This document shows, piece after piece, positions 9,650 to 19,131 of a DNA stretch of 64,000 nt. Each line of letters opens with the position of its first letter. The first letter of the stretch is position 1. The notes beneath the pieces were generated by a model. That model saw nothing but the letters and a program-made list of their open reading frames with translations, searched no databases and was not told the origin of the DNA. Origin of the DNA: Levilactobacillus brevis (GTDB taxonomy: Bacteria; Bacillota; Bacilli; Lactobacillales; Lactobacillaceae); NCBI GenBank assembly GCA_003666485.1, contig CP032931.1, positions 2,852,001-2,916,000 on the forward strand, read 5' to 3'. The position numbers and the translations under genes were made by a program.

Positions 9650-11050
9650 TTATTCGTCATCCGCCGCATTTTCCCGGGCATGCTTTTCTGCCAGGTCGCT
9701 TTGCATTTGCTTTTCAATGCCATCGACGTGGTAGAACATCAGGGCAATACCGGAGAGTGCGAACCCTAACAGCGGTACCCAAATGTAGTTCAATTCAATC
9801 CCGTGAAGCGCGGAAGCCGTTTGCGTGTGATTGGCAACGTAGCCAGTCCCGGTCAGAATCCAACCGGTGATGACCCCACCAATCCCCATTCCTAATTTAG
9901 CACTAAAACTAGAGAATGAGGTAACAATTCCTTCAGCGCGGACACCGTTCTTCCATTCACCGTAGTCCACGGCGTCGGCTAACATCACGGCAATCAAGCC
10001 GGAAACGTACCCGGTTCCCAGGTAACCAACAACGGTAGCGAAGATGATCATCGGCACACTGAGGTGCGTGGCGCCCAGGCTCAACAGAAGCTGACCCACG
10101 ACGGCTAGGATCATCCCGCCTAACATGGTGTTACGCTTACCAATCATCTTGGAAGTCCAAGGCGTTAAGACCACGGCCACCAGCGCAACCATTTGGAGAC
10201 TCAGCACGAAGGAAGCCAGCTTGGCGTCGTGCATGTTGTACTTGAAGAAGTACACCGTAACTTGTGAACGCGTTTGCATCCCCATCCAGTAGATGAAGTT
10301 AATGAAGATGATGATTGCCCAAGGCCAGTTTTTCTTCAAAGCCTTCAAGGATTGCTTGATTGGAATCGATTGACGTGAGCTCTTGGTTTGAACCCGTTCA
10401 GTCGTGTATTTGAAGACAAACCCAAAGATGATGACCACGATGATTCCGACGATCAGGGCCCAGATGAACCACCCGCGGGCACTGGTCGTGGAGCCGTTAC
10501 CGAAGAAGGCAACCATCGTTAAGGTGATCCCGGTAATGATGGTCGCACCGGCCGTTCCCATGAATTGGCGAATCGTTGACAAGGTGACCCGCTCTTGGGG
10601 GTTACTGGTCAATGATGGCAAAATTGATGTGATGGGAATGTTCACGGCCGAATACAAGACGTCGACCCCAATATAGGTCACGTAAGCCCAGACCAATTTT
10701 CCGGTCAGACTCATGTTTGGCGTCGTAAAGACCAGGACACAGAACACGGCAAATGGAATCGCGAACCACAACCAGTACGGTCGGCTCTTCCCCCACTTGG
10801 TATGCGTGTGGTCGATCATGATTCCCCAGAACGGACCATCAAATGCATCCACGATCCGGGCAACCAGGAACAAGGTCCCCACGGCTGCGGCACTGATACC
10901 AAACGTATCGGTGTAGAAAATCATTAAGTAAGTCCCCACCATTTGGAAGGACAGGTTGCAGGCAAAGTCGCTAAAGCTATAGGCAATTCGTTCGTTCCAC
11001 GGCACCATATTTTTCTCGGCGACCGCCACTTTAGGAGCATTTTCACTCAT
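9650..11050 (-). CDS. xylP: GPH family isoprimeverose/pentoside:cation symporter
   Basis: 466 residues with about twelve membrane segments; ATG 11050 preceded by AGAGGTG. Glycoside-pentoside-hexuronide family (MelB/XylP type), with the DxxxxGxxxD-like segment DAFDGPFWGIMID near the N-terminus and a charged central loop. It lacks the PTS IIA extension found in LacS. Position opposite an alpha-xylosidase and before xylR points to uptake of isoprimeverose (xylosyl-glucose), as described for XylP of L. pentosus; the substrate is inferred from context. Confidence 0.85.
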   Translation of the reverse strand: MSENAPKVAVAEKNMVPWNERIAYSFSDFACNLSFQMVGTYLMIFYTDTFGISAAAVGTLFLVARIVDAFDGPFWGIMIDHTHTKWGKSRPYWLWFAIPFAVFCVLVFTTPNMSLTGKLVWAYVTYIGVDVLYSAVNIPITSILPSLTSNPQERVTLSTIRQFMGTAGATIITGITLTMVAFFGNGSTTSARGWFIWALIVGIIVVIIFGFVFKYTTERVQTKSSRQSIPIKQSLKALKKNWPWAIIIFINFIYWMGMQTRSQVTVYFFKYNMHDAKLASFVLSLQMVALVAVVLTPWTSKMIGKRNTMLGGMILAVVGQLLLSLGATHLSVPMIIFATVVGYLGTGYVSGLIAVMLADAVDYGEWKNGVRAEGIVTSFSSFSAKLGMGIGGVITGWILTGTGYVANHTQTASALHGIELNYIWVPLLGFALSGIALMFYHVDGIEKQMQSDLAEKHARENAADDE

Positions 11051-11143
11051 ACGTACACACCTCTATAATTTATGAATCTAAATGTTGAAGCCTGAATCAT
11101 GGCTGAACCGTCGACGTTCAAGGAAATTCAATTTTCAAAACAT

Positions 11144-11172
11144 AGCATACTGTAACCGTTTCCAATTGTCAA
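11144..11172 (-). promoter_or_regulatory. xylP promoter with cre site in its spacer
   Basis: Minus-strand -35 TTGACA (11167-11172), 17-base spacer, -10 TATGCT (11144-11149). The spacer holds TGTAACCGTTTCCA (11151-11164), 13 of 14 to the CcpA cre consensus TGWAANCGNTNWCA. CcpA binding there would block the polymerase. Confidence 0.75.
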
Positions 11173-11461
11173 CGCGTTTTTTTGCGGTTGGTTGGCTGAC
11201 CCAACTATTTTCTCAAACGGGCACGCGACTGGCGCTTAGAGCCCCGCGCATTTACCGTTATTTATCGACTAGCAAAGCGCCCAACAGAAAATTTTTCGCA
11301 TAACTGGTCTAACCGCTAGTTGCCGACTAACCCCGTGCTAACAGTCTTAACCATTAAGTGATTTGCGCAACCGTTTGTCAAAATAGGTTCGCCAACATCT
11401 CTTCATTTATGGGTCCCTATCGCGTAAACGAGACCGGCCACTTTGTCAGAAATTTTCTTGA

Positions 11462-11498
11462 TGAAAGCGTTGACATTCAGCCGTGACCCACGTAAACT
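11462..11498 (+). promoter_or_regulatory. xylQ promoter overlapped by a perfect cre site
   Basis: TGAAAGCGTTGACA (11462-11475) matches the cre consensus at all 14 positions. Its last six bases are the -35 TTGACA; after 17 bases comes a -10-like TAAACT (11493-11498). Between this and the xylP promoter (11173-11461) I see only AT/GC mixed sequence with several CTAAC/TTAACC half-sites that could be XylR operators. Confidence 0.75.
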
Positions 11499-11552
11499 GT
11501 GTTTGTCGATTAAGAAATTCAATTTTTTAAAAATTCTAAGAGGTGTTTATCC

Positions 11553-13841
11553 ATGAAGTTTACGAATGGCTACTGGTTAGACCGGCCACAATATCAGATT
11601 GAATCTCCCCGGGAAGTCTTTGACTACCGGCAGAGCGATAAGCAATTGACCCTGTACGCACCGTTTAAGTTCATTCACGAACGCGGCGACGAACTGAACC
11701 TGGGGATGAGTACGATTGACCTGACCTCCCCCGTCGAAGGCGTGATTGGCGTGAAGCTGACCCACTTTGATCAGGATACCCACGGCCCTTCCTACCACAT
11801 TAACAACCAGAATCCAGACGTCACCATCACCACGAACGATGATGAACTGACCTTCACGTCTGGCGAATTGACCGCACGGATCCCGTTCCAAACGGCCTTC
11901 CAGCTGGACTTCCTGCACGGTGACCACCTGCTGACCCAGTCCTTGGACAAGGCTCAAGGGGTTATCCATGACAAGTCCACCAACACCGACTACATGCGCG
12001 AACAGCTGAACGTCGGCGTCGAGGACAAGGTTTACGGCCTGGGCGAACGCTTCGGTAACTTCATCAAGAACGGCCAAGAGGTCCGCATCGACAACCAAGA
12101 TGGTGGGACTGCTTCCGAACAATCTTACAAGAACATTCCGTTCTACCTGACGGATGCCGGCTATGGTGTCTTCGTCGATCAACCGCAACCCGTAGACTTT
12201 GAAATCACATCGGAAAACGTTGACCGGGTCCAATTTAGTACCGAAGGCCAATCCCTCCAGTACTACGTGATCTACGGCCCAACGCCTCAAGAGATTCTTC
12301 ACCGCTACACGGAACTGACGGGCAAGACCCAGTTGCCACCCGCATGGTCATTTGGCCTGTGGCTAACGACGTCCTTCACCACTGATTACAGTGAAGCCAC
12401 CGTCATGAAGTTCATCGACGGCATGAAGGACCACGATATTCCGTTGGACGTCTTCCACTTTGACTGCTTCTGGCAAAAGGGTTTTGAATGGTCCAACATG
12501 GAATGGGACCGCGACGAATTCCCCGACCCAGAAGGTTTGATCAAGAAGATTCACGACCGCGGCATCAAAGTCTGTGTCTGGATCAACCCGTACATCGCCC
12601 AAAAAGGTAAGATGTTTGCGGAAGGCAAGGAAAAGGGTTACTTCGTGAAACGCGAAGACGGCAACATCTGGCAGTGGGACCTCTGGCAAGCCGGAAACGC
12701 CTTTGTTGACTTCACCAACCCCGACGCCGTGAAATGGTACCAAGGTAAGCTCCAAGCCCTGATCGACATGGGTGTGGACTGCTTCAAGACCGACTTTGGT
12801 GAACGGATTCCGGTAGACGATGCGGTCTTCTTCGATGGCTCCGACCCTAAGCGCGAACACAACTACTACACCCTGCAATACAACCAAGCGGTCTTTGACA
12901 CACTGGCTGCTGCTAAGGGTGTAGATGAAGCGGTCGTGTTTGCCCGTTCCGCTACGGTCGGTTCCCAGAAGTTCCCTGTTCACTGGGGTGGCGACGCACT
13001 GTCGACCTTCAAGAACATGGCCGACACGCTCCATGGTGGGCTGTCCTTCCTGAGCTCCGGCTTTGCCTTTTGGAGCCACGATATCGGTGGTTTCGAAGAT
13101 GGTCCGGATACGCCAACGGCCGACCTGTACAAGCGTTGGACCCAATTTGGCCTGCTTTCTTCCCACAGTCGTTACCACGGGAGCAACGTTTACCGGGTGC
13201 CATGGAACTTTGATGACGAAGCCGTTGAAAACACGCGGAAATTCGTTAACCTGAAGCTTTCCCTGATGCCTTACCTTTACACCCAAGCCGCCCACAACAC
13301 GGCTTACGGTAACCCGCTGATGCGGCCAATGTGGTTCGACTTTACGGCCGACCGTACCGCCCACACTCTGGATAACCAATACATGCTGGGAAGTCAGATT
13401 CTGGTGGCACCTGTCTTCAACCACGAAGGCCATGTCAACCTCTACCTGCCAGCCGGCAAGTGGACCAGCATCATCAACGACGATGAAGTCCACGATATCC
13501 AAGATGGCAAATGGCTCAGCCTGGACTACGGTGAACTCGACCTGCCTGTCCTGGCCCGGGAAAACACGATTCTCTTGCGGAACCCACAGGCCGTACACGC
13601 GGACTACGACTTCACCAAAGATCTCGACATCCACCTGTACGATATGCATGAAGGCACAACTACGGTCGCCGTCGTGAACCAACAAGGTCAAGACGCTGGG
13701 ACCGTCACCGTGACCCGACATGGTAATGAACTGGACGTCACCACGACCGGCTTGTCCGGCAACGCCACCGTCTTGGTTCATGAAAATGGCCAAGTCACGA
13801 AGGCAGCCCTGGCTGGCGATGCGGTCACGATCACCCTGTAA
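11553..13841 (+). CDS. xylQ: Alpha-xylosidase (GH31)
   Basis: 762 residues, ATG preceded by AGAGGTG. GH31 enzyme of the YicI/XylQ type: nucleophile Asp in CFKTDFGERIP (about residue 414), acid/base Asp in HWGGDALSTF (about 481), and FDCFWQKGFEW typical of the alpha-xylosidase branch. It cleaves alpha-xylosides such as isoprimeverose to xylose and glucose in the cytosol; no signal peptide is present. Divergent from xylPR and probably under joint CcpA and XylR control. Strong, biased codon use suggests high expression. Confidence 0.93.
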   Translation: MKFTNGYWLDRPQYQIESPREVFDYRQSDKQLTLYAPFKFIHERGDELNLGMSTIDLTSPVEGVIGVKLTHFDQDTHGPSYHINNQNPDVTITTNDDELTFTSGELTARIPFQTAFQLDFLHGDHLLTQSLDKAQGVIHDKSTNTDYMREQLNVGVEDKVYGLGERFGNFIKNGQEVRIDNQDGGTASEQSYKNIPFYLTDAGYGVFVDQPQPVDFEITSENVDRVQFSTEGQSLQYYVIYGPTPQEILHRYTELTGKTQLPPAWSFGLWLTTSFTTDYSEATVMKFIDGMKDHDIPLDVFHFDCFWQKGFEWSNMEWDRDEFPDPEGLIKKIHDRGIKVCVWINPYIAQKGKMFAEGKEKGYFVKREDGNIWQWDLWQAGNAFVDFTNPDAVKWYQGKLQALIDMGVDCFKTDFGERIPVDDAVFFDGSDPKREHNYYTLQYNQAVFDTLAAAKGVDEAVVFARSATVGSQKFPVHWGGDALSTFKNMADTLHGGLSFLSSGFAFWSHDIGGFEDGPDTPTADLYKRWTQFGLLSSHSRYHGSNVYRVPWNFDDEAVENTRKFVNLKLSLMPYLYTQAAHNTAYGNPLMRPMWFDFTADRTAHTLDNQYMLGSQILVAPVFNHEGHVNLYLPAGKWTSIINDDEVHDIQDGKWLSLDYGELDLPVLARENTILLRNPQAVHADYDFTKDLDIHLYDMHEGTTTVAVVNQQGQDAGTVTVTRHGNELDVTTTGLSGNATVLVHENGQVTKAALAGDAVTITL

Positions 13842-13864
13842 TTCTGAATTTTGGATAAATTAAA

Positions 13865-13912
13865 AACCGGTTCCACTAGCGACCTGAGAGTCGTTGGTAG
13901 AACCGTTTTTTC
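13865..13912 (+). terminator. xylQ terminator
   Basis: Stem AACCGGTTC...GAACCGTT with inner GCGAC/GTCGT pairing followed by six T, 24 bases after the xylQ stop. Confidence 0.85.
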
Positions 13913-13938
13913 GTATCTGCTTAAATTGGTAAGCCGTG

Positions 13939-14481
13939 TTACTGATCAGCCATAATCCCCGCCACGCGGGTCTGGAGTTCTGGCACCACCGTTTCCGTGA
14001 ACCATGGGTGCTGGTGCATCCAGCCGTAATTTAACGGCGAGGGATGGACCAGTGGAAAGTAATCCGGCAGGTAGTCCGCGTAATGCGCGACCGTAGCCGT
14101 CAACGTTTTCTCACGGTGTGGCAAGTAGTATTTCTGCGCGTACTGTCCGATCAGCAAGGTCAGCTTGATTTGTGGCATCAGTTCCAGCAATGGCGCGTGC
14201 CATTTTTCCGCAAATCCTTTACGTGGTGGCAAATCGCCGCCATGCGCGTGTTTGCCGGGATAGTAGAAATCCAGCGGCAAGACCGCCAATTTACCTGAAT
14301 GATAAAACTGGTCTTTGGTCACGCCCATCCAATCCCGGAGCCGGTTCCCACTGGCGTCGTCCCAGAAGGTCATCGACGCCTGCGCCTGCCGACTCGGCGC
14401 TTGACTGACCAGCAAAATCTCCGCGTGCGGATCCACGTGATACAGCGGCAACATCCCCTGTTGCGTGAAGGCCTGATTCAT
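13939..14481 (-). CDS. Uracil-DNA glycosylase family protein
   Basis: At least 180 residues. UDG-fold protein: N-terminal substrate-pocket segment LLVSQAPSRQA, LPLDFYYPG, and the C-terminal HPSPLN motif typical of the superfamily; compact, cytosolic. Whether it excises uracil or does something else is not visible. The first ATG (14481) has no ribosome site. A good site (AGAGGTG) lies farther upstream, and the 13 codons between (KADEIYQAIQADP) look genuine, but the codon at the right distance is GTT at 14523. See findings. It lies 13 bases downstream of the FRG reading frame on the same strand. Confidence 0.75.
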   Translation of the reverse strand: MNQAFTQQGMLPLYHVDPHAEILLVSQAPSRQAQASMTFWDDASGNRLRDWMGVTKDQFYHSGKLAVLPLDFYYPGKHAHGGDLPPRKGFAEKWHAPLLELMPQIKLTLLIGQYAQKYYLPHREKTLTATVAHYADYLPDYFPLVHPSPLNYGWMHQHPWFTETVVPELQTRVAGIMADQ

Positions 14482-14536
14482 GGGATCCGCTTGGATGGCT
14501 TGGTAAATTTCGTCTGCTTTAACTGTTCTTCACCTC

Positions 14537-15699
14537 TTACTGATTTAATTTTTCTCTCGACTCAATATTTTTATCCTGTAAATACGTGATGTACTTGTCA
14601 AAATCTGGAAAAAGGTTTTTCTCCAGATAAAAATATTCACGCAATTTTTGACTAATGTCCCGACTAAGCAAGTAGCTGAGTCTCCCTTTCATCAGGTTTG
14701 GACTTTGCTCCAACAGTTCATCAATTTCTTTGATGTTGTCTGCCAACTGTCTATTCATTGGAACCTTGGCGTTTGTCTTAGGGATAGCTACTTCTGAATT
14801 TTCCCAAAAGGTCAATAGCTCTTGAAAATCTTGCTGCTGCTTTTTTAAAACCCTCTCAGTATCAGACACGTCAAATACTACCCTAATCTTCAATCGCGGA
14901 ATTCGCTCAATTTTGGTTTGCTTGATATCGCTTAAATAATCGTAGTCAAAAAAGGCACCCTTTTGCGCTTTTATTCGTTTATTACGGTCATTTTTGACGA
15001 CGGCAACGAAAATATTGTTTTCTGCATGACGTTCTTCATCAATGCAATACATATCTAGCGAACTAGTATGTGCACGTTCATACTTAGAAAAACCTAAACC
15101 ATAAATTGAAGCGCAATGAAGGGATTTTGAGTAATATCAAGTAAACTGGTGCGCATCCCATAATGTTGCAGCATAGCCAACTGCTCAGCACGTGCCTCCG
15201 CATGTTCTTTTTTGTAAGGCACATAGCTCAAAACATCTGGATATTCTTTGGCAATATCACTATAGATACGATCATAAGTTTCAATGAAACTATTCTTGGT
15301 ATTCTCGCGAAAGAGACTAGGAACCAATGGCCAATCATCAAACTGCCCTCGAAAATAATTAAAGAAGCCATCGCTCCTATCTTTAACTAGTCGTTGAATC
15401 AGTTCTTTATACAAGTAAAAGATATTCCAGTTATGAATATCGTTATCTTTTAACATTTTGTTGATTGCTTCGACCGCACTACCGACACGAATGAATGCCG
15501 GATCAGCCTGTGCATTTTCATAGGTCAGCTTCTCAATATGATACTCATTAAAATCACCAAATTGCGCCAAATTACCTAGGTCCATCTGACCTTCGTCTTG
15601 CTTCAAACATGGTTTTACCACAATATTAATTTTCGCATCAAAAAACAATTTCACACTTGGCAGCCGCGTTTGAACCTCACTGTAGATTTCATTAGTCAT
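14537..15699 (-). pseudogene. FRG-domain protein gene interrupted by a frameshift
   Basis: The first part (15699-15094) encodes about 201 residues with the FRG-domain hallmarks YFRGQ...WPLVPSLFR and LQHYGMRTSLLDITQNP. It stops at TAG 15094-15096 just after ALQFMV. The next frame continues without interruption (GFSKYERAHTSSLD... from about 15085) to 14537 with 185 further residues completing the protein. One base missing near 15090 explains the break. FRG proteins have no settled biochemical role that I can state. The gene overlaps the upstream protease gene by 8 bases and is clearly more AT-rich than its surroundings, suggesting joint transfer. Confidence 0.75.
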
Positions 15700-16258
15700 C
15701 TTTTTTTACAAACATCCTAACATTTTGAAATCGGTAAGTCATGGATTCCTGGGAGACCGCCAGCTCTCTAGCAACATCTGCCGTTATCTGATCGACTTCA
15801 CGTGGCGTCAATCCCGAAGCATTAAGCGCCAAATGCGCGATGGCACCCTTAACAAGTTTCACCAATAAGTTTCTTGGCATCAATAGGGTCGCCGCAAAGT
15901 TATTGGCAGCCATCTCATTACTTTTTTCTAAAATACTCTTATAGGCACCCAAATCACTTGAGCGCTGTGAGAAACCATGGTGTCCTAAAACATCATGACC
16001 AATTTCATGCGCAATCGTAAACCGCTGTCGCGTCTGGGAATCTCTACGATTGATTGCAATTGTATGAGCTACTTCATCGAAGTTTCCCGACTCGTTGCTT
16101 TTTAAATTCTCATAATGGAGCTGGAGTCCAAGTAAATCGGCGATTCCATTTAAGTCAACGTATGGAGATTTGTTTAGCAGCTGCAAGTCACCAAATTGCC
16201 GCTGCTGATCGCCAAATTGCGCGATGAACTCAGGTGAGTATATTTCATTCAGCCGCAT
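15692..16258 (-). CDS. ImmA/IrrE family metallopeptidase
   Basis: 188 residues, ATG 16258 with GAGGAG upstream. COG2856 zinc protease: HEIGH (His84, Glu85, His88) and a downstream Glu in NEMAANNFAATLLMP. No helix-turn-helix is fused, unlike many relatives. ImmA/IrrE proteins cleave or activate repressors in mobile elements and stress responses. Here the gene overlaps an FRG-domain gene by 8 bases, so the pair is one transcription unit. AT-rich compared with flanking genes. Confidence 0.85.
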   Translation of the reverse strand: MRLNEIYSPEFIAQFGDQQRQFGDLQLLNKSPYVDLNGIADLLGLQLHYENLKSNESGNFDEVAHTIAINRRDSQTRQRFTIAHEIGHDVLGHHGFSQRSSDLGAYKSILEKSNEMAANNFAATLLMPRNLLVKLVKGAIAHLALNASGLTPREVDQITADVARELAVSQESMTYRFQNVRMFVKKDD

Positions 16259-16289
16259 AACATCTTCTCCTCTCTTTAGACTTAAAATA

Positions 16290-16302
16290 TACCATACTGG
16301 TA
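16290..16302 (-). promoter_or_regulatory. Palindrome in the ImmA-like gene promoter region
   Basis: TACCA-TAC-TGGTA, perfect 5-base arms, 32 bases before the ATG and overlapping a TATATT -10-like sequence. Candidate operator; the regulator is unknown. Confidence 0.4.
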
Positions 16303-16374
16303 AAGATTCACCTAAATAAAATAGCCCGCACTAAATCACTGTCAATTCACCAACCCGCTAAACATTTACTAGTT

Positions 16375-17229
16375 CTAAGGCAACGGCCGCACCAAATACA
16401 CCTCGCGGCAGAAGCCCTTCATGCCGTTGAAGACCCGTTGTGCCCGTGACTGCTTGCTGCAGAGGCCAAACACGGTGGGCCCGGTGCCGCTCATTTGTGC
16501 CGCGTCGGCGCCGAATTTCATCATCTGTTGCTTGAGTTGCGTGATTTCTGGGTACCGGTGGGCCGTCAATGGCTCCAACGCATTGCCCATCACGGCGCAC
16601 ATTCCCGCAATATCTTGTTCCCGCACGGCGCGCAATAACGCGTCGATGTCGGGATGGGCCAGCTGATCGTAACGAATCTGCTGGAGGATGCTGGGGGTGG
16701 ACACACTGACCTTGGGTTTGGCCAACACGACCCAGGCCGCGGGCAACTTGGACAGTGGCGTAATACGCTCACCACGACCGCGGACGTGGGCGGTGCGCCC
16801 GTACACGCAGTACGGCACATCGGAATCAATCTGTAGGCCCAGTTCGGCCAGTTCCTGCCAGCTCAAGCCCAACGACCAGGCCTGATTCAAGCCGCGTAAC
16901 ACGGCGGCGGCATCCGATGAGCCACCACCTAAACCGGCCGCTACCGGAATATTTTTCTTAATGCGAATGTTGACGCCCTCGTCAATATGGTAATTGGTCT
17001 GCAACAAATTTGCCGCCTGAAAAGCCAAGTTTCGCTGATCATTCGGTAAAAAGCCGCTGTCGGAAGCGACTCGGATTCGTTTGTGTTTCGTTAACGTCTG
17101 AATTTCCACGTAGTCCGCCAAGTCGACGGAGGTCATGACCATGTTCCACTCTTCCGCGCCATCCTGATGGTGGTACGGTGTGTCGAGGCCGAGGTTAATC
17201 TTGGCTGGTGCCTTTTCAATCAGTTGCAT
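16375..17229 (-). CDS. ispE: 4-diphosphocytidyl-2-C-methyl-D-erythritol kinase-like GHMP kinase
   Basis: 284 residues from ATG 17229 (AGGTGAGCGC upstream); a longer frame back to 17337 has no ribosome site. GHMP kinase with N-terminal EKAPAKINLGLD, phosphate loop PVAAGLGGGSSDAAA and C-terminal MSGTGPTVFGL, as in IspE. The organism also carries HMG-CoA reductase, so isoprenoids are probably made by mevalonate. IspE homologues next to veg and rsmA persist in many lactobacilli lacking the MEP pathway, and their substrate there is uncertain. Confidence 0.85.
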   Translation of the reverse strand: MQLIEKAPAKINLGLDTPYHHQDGAEEWNMVMTSVDLADYVEIQTLTKHKRIRVASDSGFLPNDQRNLAFQAANLLQTNYHIDEGVNIRIKKNIPVAAGLGGGSSDAAAVLRGLNQAWSLGLSWQELAELGLQIDSDVPYCVYGRTAHVRGRGERITPLSKLPAAWVVLAKPKVSVSTPSILQQIRYDQLAHPDIDALLRAVREQDIAGMCAVMGNALEPLTAHRYPEITQLKQQMMKFGADAAQMSGTGPTVFGLCSKQSRAQRVFNGMKGFCREVYLVRPLP

Positions 17230-17341
17230 GCGCTCACCTGAATTCTCTTCGGTAGGGCACCCTACCCTTATCGTAAGTATGATTAAGCCTATTATACTAT
17301 GGTTTTGGGCAAAATAAAAAGGCCTTATCAGGCCCAATTAT

Positions 17342-17578
17342 TTATTCATCAAAGTCAACTTCGATGTTTTTGGTTAAAATATCGGTATAGCTGTATGAAA
17401 CCCGTTCGAACGAATTTTCGTTTTGGTCTAAATCCACTACGAAAACGGCTGGATAGGTTTCCCGAAGAATTCCATGCCGCTCTGTCGTTTTCTTACGACC
17501 GGCCTGGGCAATCACCATCAGCTTTTCGCCGATCCGATCATCCAGTTTGTTCTTAATGTTCGCTAAACTTGTTGGCAT
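17342..17578 (-). CDS. veg: Veg family protein
   Basis: 78 residues from ATG 17578 (AGAGGTGAAGTGC upstream). Begins MPTSLANIKNKLD and contains GRKKTTERHG and a YSYTDILT ending, the small conserved Firmicute Veg protein (DUF1021) linked in Bacillus to biofilm matrix control. Sits between rsmA and ispE, the conserved order in Bacillales and Lactobacillales. Confidence 0.9.
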   Translation of the reverse strand: MPTSLANIKNKLDDRIGEKLMVIAQAGRKKTTERHGILRETYPAVFVVDLDQNENSFERVSYSYTDILTKNIEVDFDE

Positions 17579-17677
17579 GCACTTCACCTCTGTGAAACAA
17601 TTATACCATCGTTTCACATGAATTGCAAATTATACCACAACCCGCGTCAATCCGCAAGAATCCTCAATTGGTAAGGG

Positions 17678-18568
17678 TTACATAAGTCCTTCATTGTGGA
17701 AAGCGTTGGTTAATTCGATGAAATTTATCAAGGTTAGCCGTTCTGGCCGTAGTTGTCGGGAAATACCCGTTTGATTTAAAACTGTTTCGATTCGTTCGCG
17801 TACTTCTGGTTGCTTGCCAAAGATCCCCTGAAGATTGTTCCACAGGGACTTCCGCCGGTGGGCAAAGCATCCCTTAACAAAACCAAACAGGGCTTTGTCT
17901 TCGTACGGATTAACTGGCAGCGCCTCCCGTGGCGTCAAGCGGATGATGGCCGAATCCACGTTGGGTTGGGGAATGAAGGCCGTCCGCGGCACGTTGAAGG
18001 CCACCTCTACGTGCGCACGGTATTGCATGACCACAGACAGCGACCCGTACGCCTTGGTGCCTGGTTCAGCGACTAAGCGGTCGGCAACTTCCGCCTGCAT
18101 CATGACCACGATGGCATCAAAATCCACCGTGCTCTGGAGCACACCCATGAGAATTGGCGTCGTGATGTAGTATGGCAGGTTGGCAATCAGCTTGATGGGA
18201 TGGCCGGGTTCGAACTCGTTTTTTACCACGTCCGGTAAGTTGGCCTGCAAAATGTCTTCGTTGATGACTTTGACATTGTCGTAGTCCATCAGCGTTTCAT
18301 CCAGCACGGGTAGCAGGTTTTCGTCGATTTCAAAAGCCACGACCTTGTGGGCCCGCTTGGCAATTTGTTCCGTCAGAGCACCGATCCCGGGGCCGATTTC
18401 AATGACGTTGTCTTGGTCGGTCACATCCCCTGCGGCCACGATATTCCGGAGAATATTCAGGTCGGACAGGAAGTTTTGGCCCAGACTCTTTTTCGCCACC
18501 AAATGGTACCGGTTCAGAATCGCTTTCGTTCGGGCTGGTGAACCAATTTCAGGGACTTCATTCTTCAT
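17678..18568 (-). CDS. rsmA: 16S rRNA dimethyladenosine transferase
   Basis: 296 residues. SAM-dependent enzyme dimethylating two adjacent adenines in the 3' hairpin of 16S rRNA. Shows [11 protein letters not shown], the SAM loop [10 protein letters not shown] and catalytic NLPYY. Start touches the rnmV stop (shared base region at 18568), so the two are coupled. Full length. Confidence 0.95.
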   Translation of the reverse strand: MKNEVPEIGSPARTKAILNRYHLVAKKSLGQNFLSDLNILRNIVAAGDVTDQDNVIEIGPGIGALTEQIAKRAHKVVAFEIDENLLPVLDETLMDYDNVKVINEDILQANLPDVVKNEFEPGHPIKLIANLPYYITTPILMGVLQSTVDFDAIVVMMQAEVADRLVAEPGTKAYGSLSVVMQYRAHVEVAFNVPRTAFIPQPNVDSAIIRLTPREALPVNPYEDKALFGFVKGCFAHRRKSLWNNLQGIFGKQPEVRERIETVLNQTGISRQLRPERLTLINFIELTNAFHNEGLM

Positions 18569-19131
18569 TAATTTTCCTCCTTTGCCCGCACCTGCTTGAG
18601 GGCGGCAGCAAAATCAGCCGGCTGAATGCCAAACATCCGAAGCCGCTTTTCCAATTGCTTCCCGTTGACGTAGCCAATCTGAAGCAGCTCACCTAATTGT
18701 TCACGCCGTTCCTTGGCCCCGGGACCACCGATCAAGCCGGCCGCCATGAGGTCTTCGTGCGTGATCAAGGTCGGTGCAGCGGTCGTTTCCGTGTAAACGT
18801 GGTCAAGGGCCGCGCGAATAGCTTCAGGACTGGCGTGCTCGACACCCAATGACCCACCGGCCTTGTCCGGGCGCCCTTCCGCCTTGGGCAAAAAAGCATG
18901 CTTGGCGTTGGGGACGGCCTCGGCCACAATCTTACGAATCTTTTCACCGGAAAAGTCCGGATCCGTGAAAATGATGATACCACGTTGATCCGCTAATTTT
19001 TCAATCAGGGCCAACGTGTCGTCGTCAATCGCGGAACCGCGGGTCTCAATCGTATCGGCATTGACGGCGCGGTTGATCTGCTTGGTGTCATCCTTGCCCT
19101 CAACCACGAGGACTTCTTTAATCTTCTTCAT
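18568..19131 (-). CDS. rnmV: Ribonuclease M5
   Basis: 187 residues, Toprim-domain nuclease that matures 5S rRNA. N-terminal VVEGKDDT and [12 protein letters not shown] are the Toprim acidic motifs. Overlaps the tatD stop by 14 bases and precedes rsmA, the standard tatD-rnmV-rsmA order. Confidence 0.95.
   Translation of the reverse strand: MKKIKEVLVVEGKDDTKQINRAVNADTIETRGSAIDDDTLALIEKLADQRGIIIFTDPDFSGEKIRKIVAEAVPNAKHAFLPKAEGRPDKAGGSLGVEHASPEAIRAALDHVYTETTAAPTLITHEDLMAAGLIGGPGAKERREQLGELLQIGYVNGKQLEKRLRMFGIQPADFAAALKQVRAKEEN

Noticed and set aside
12363-13793. 476-codon frame antisense to xylQ
   Set aside because: Shadow of strongly biased codons in a highly expressed gene; the GH31 reading is unambiguous.
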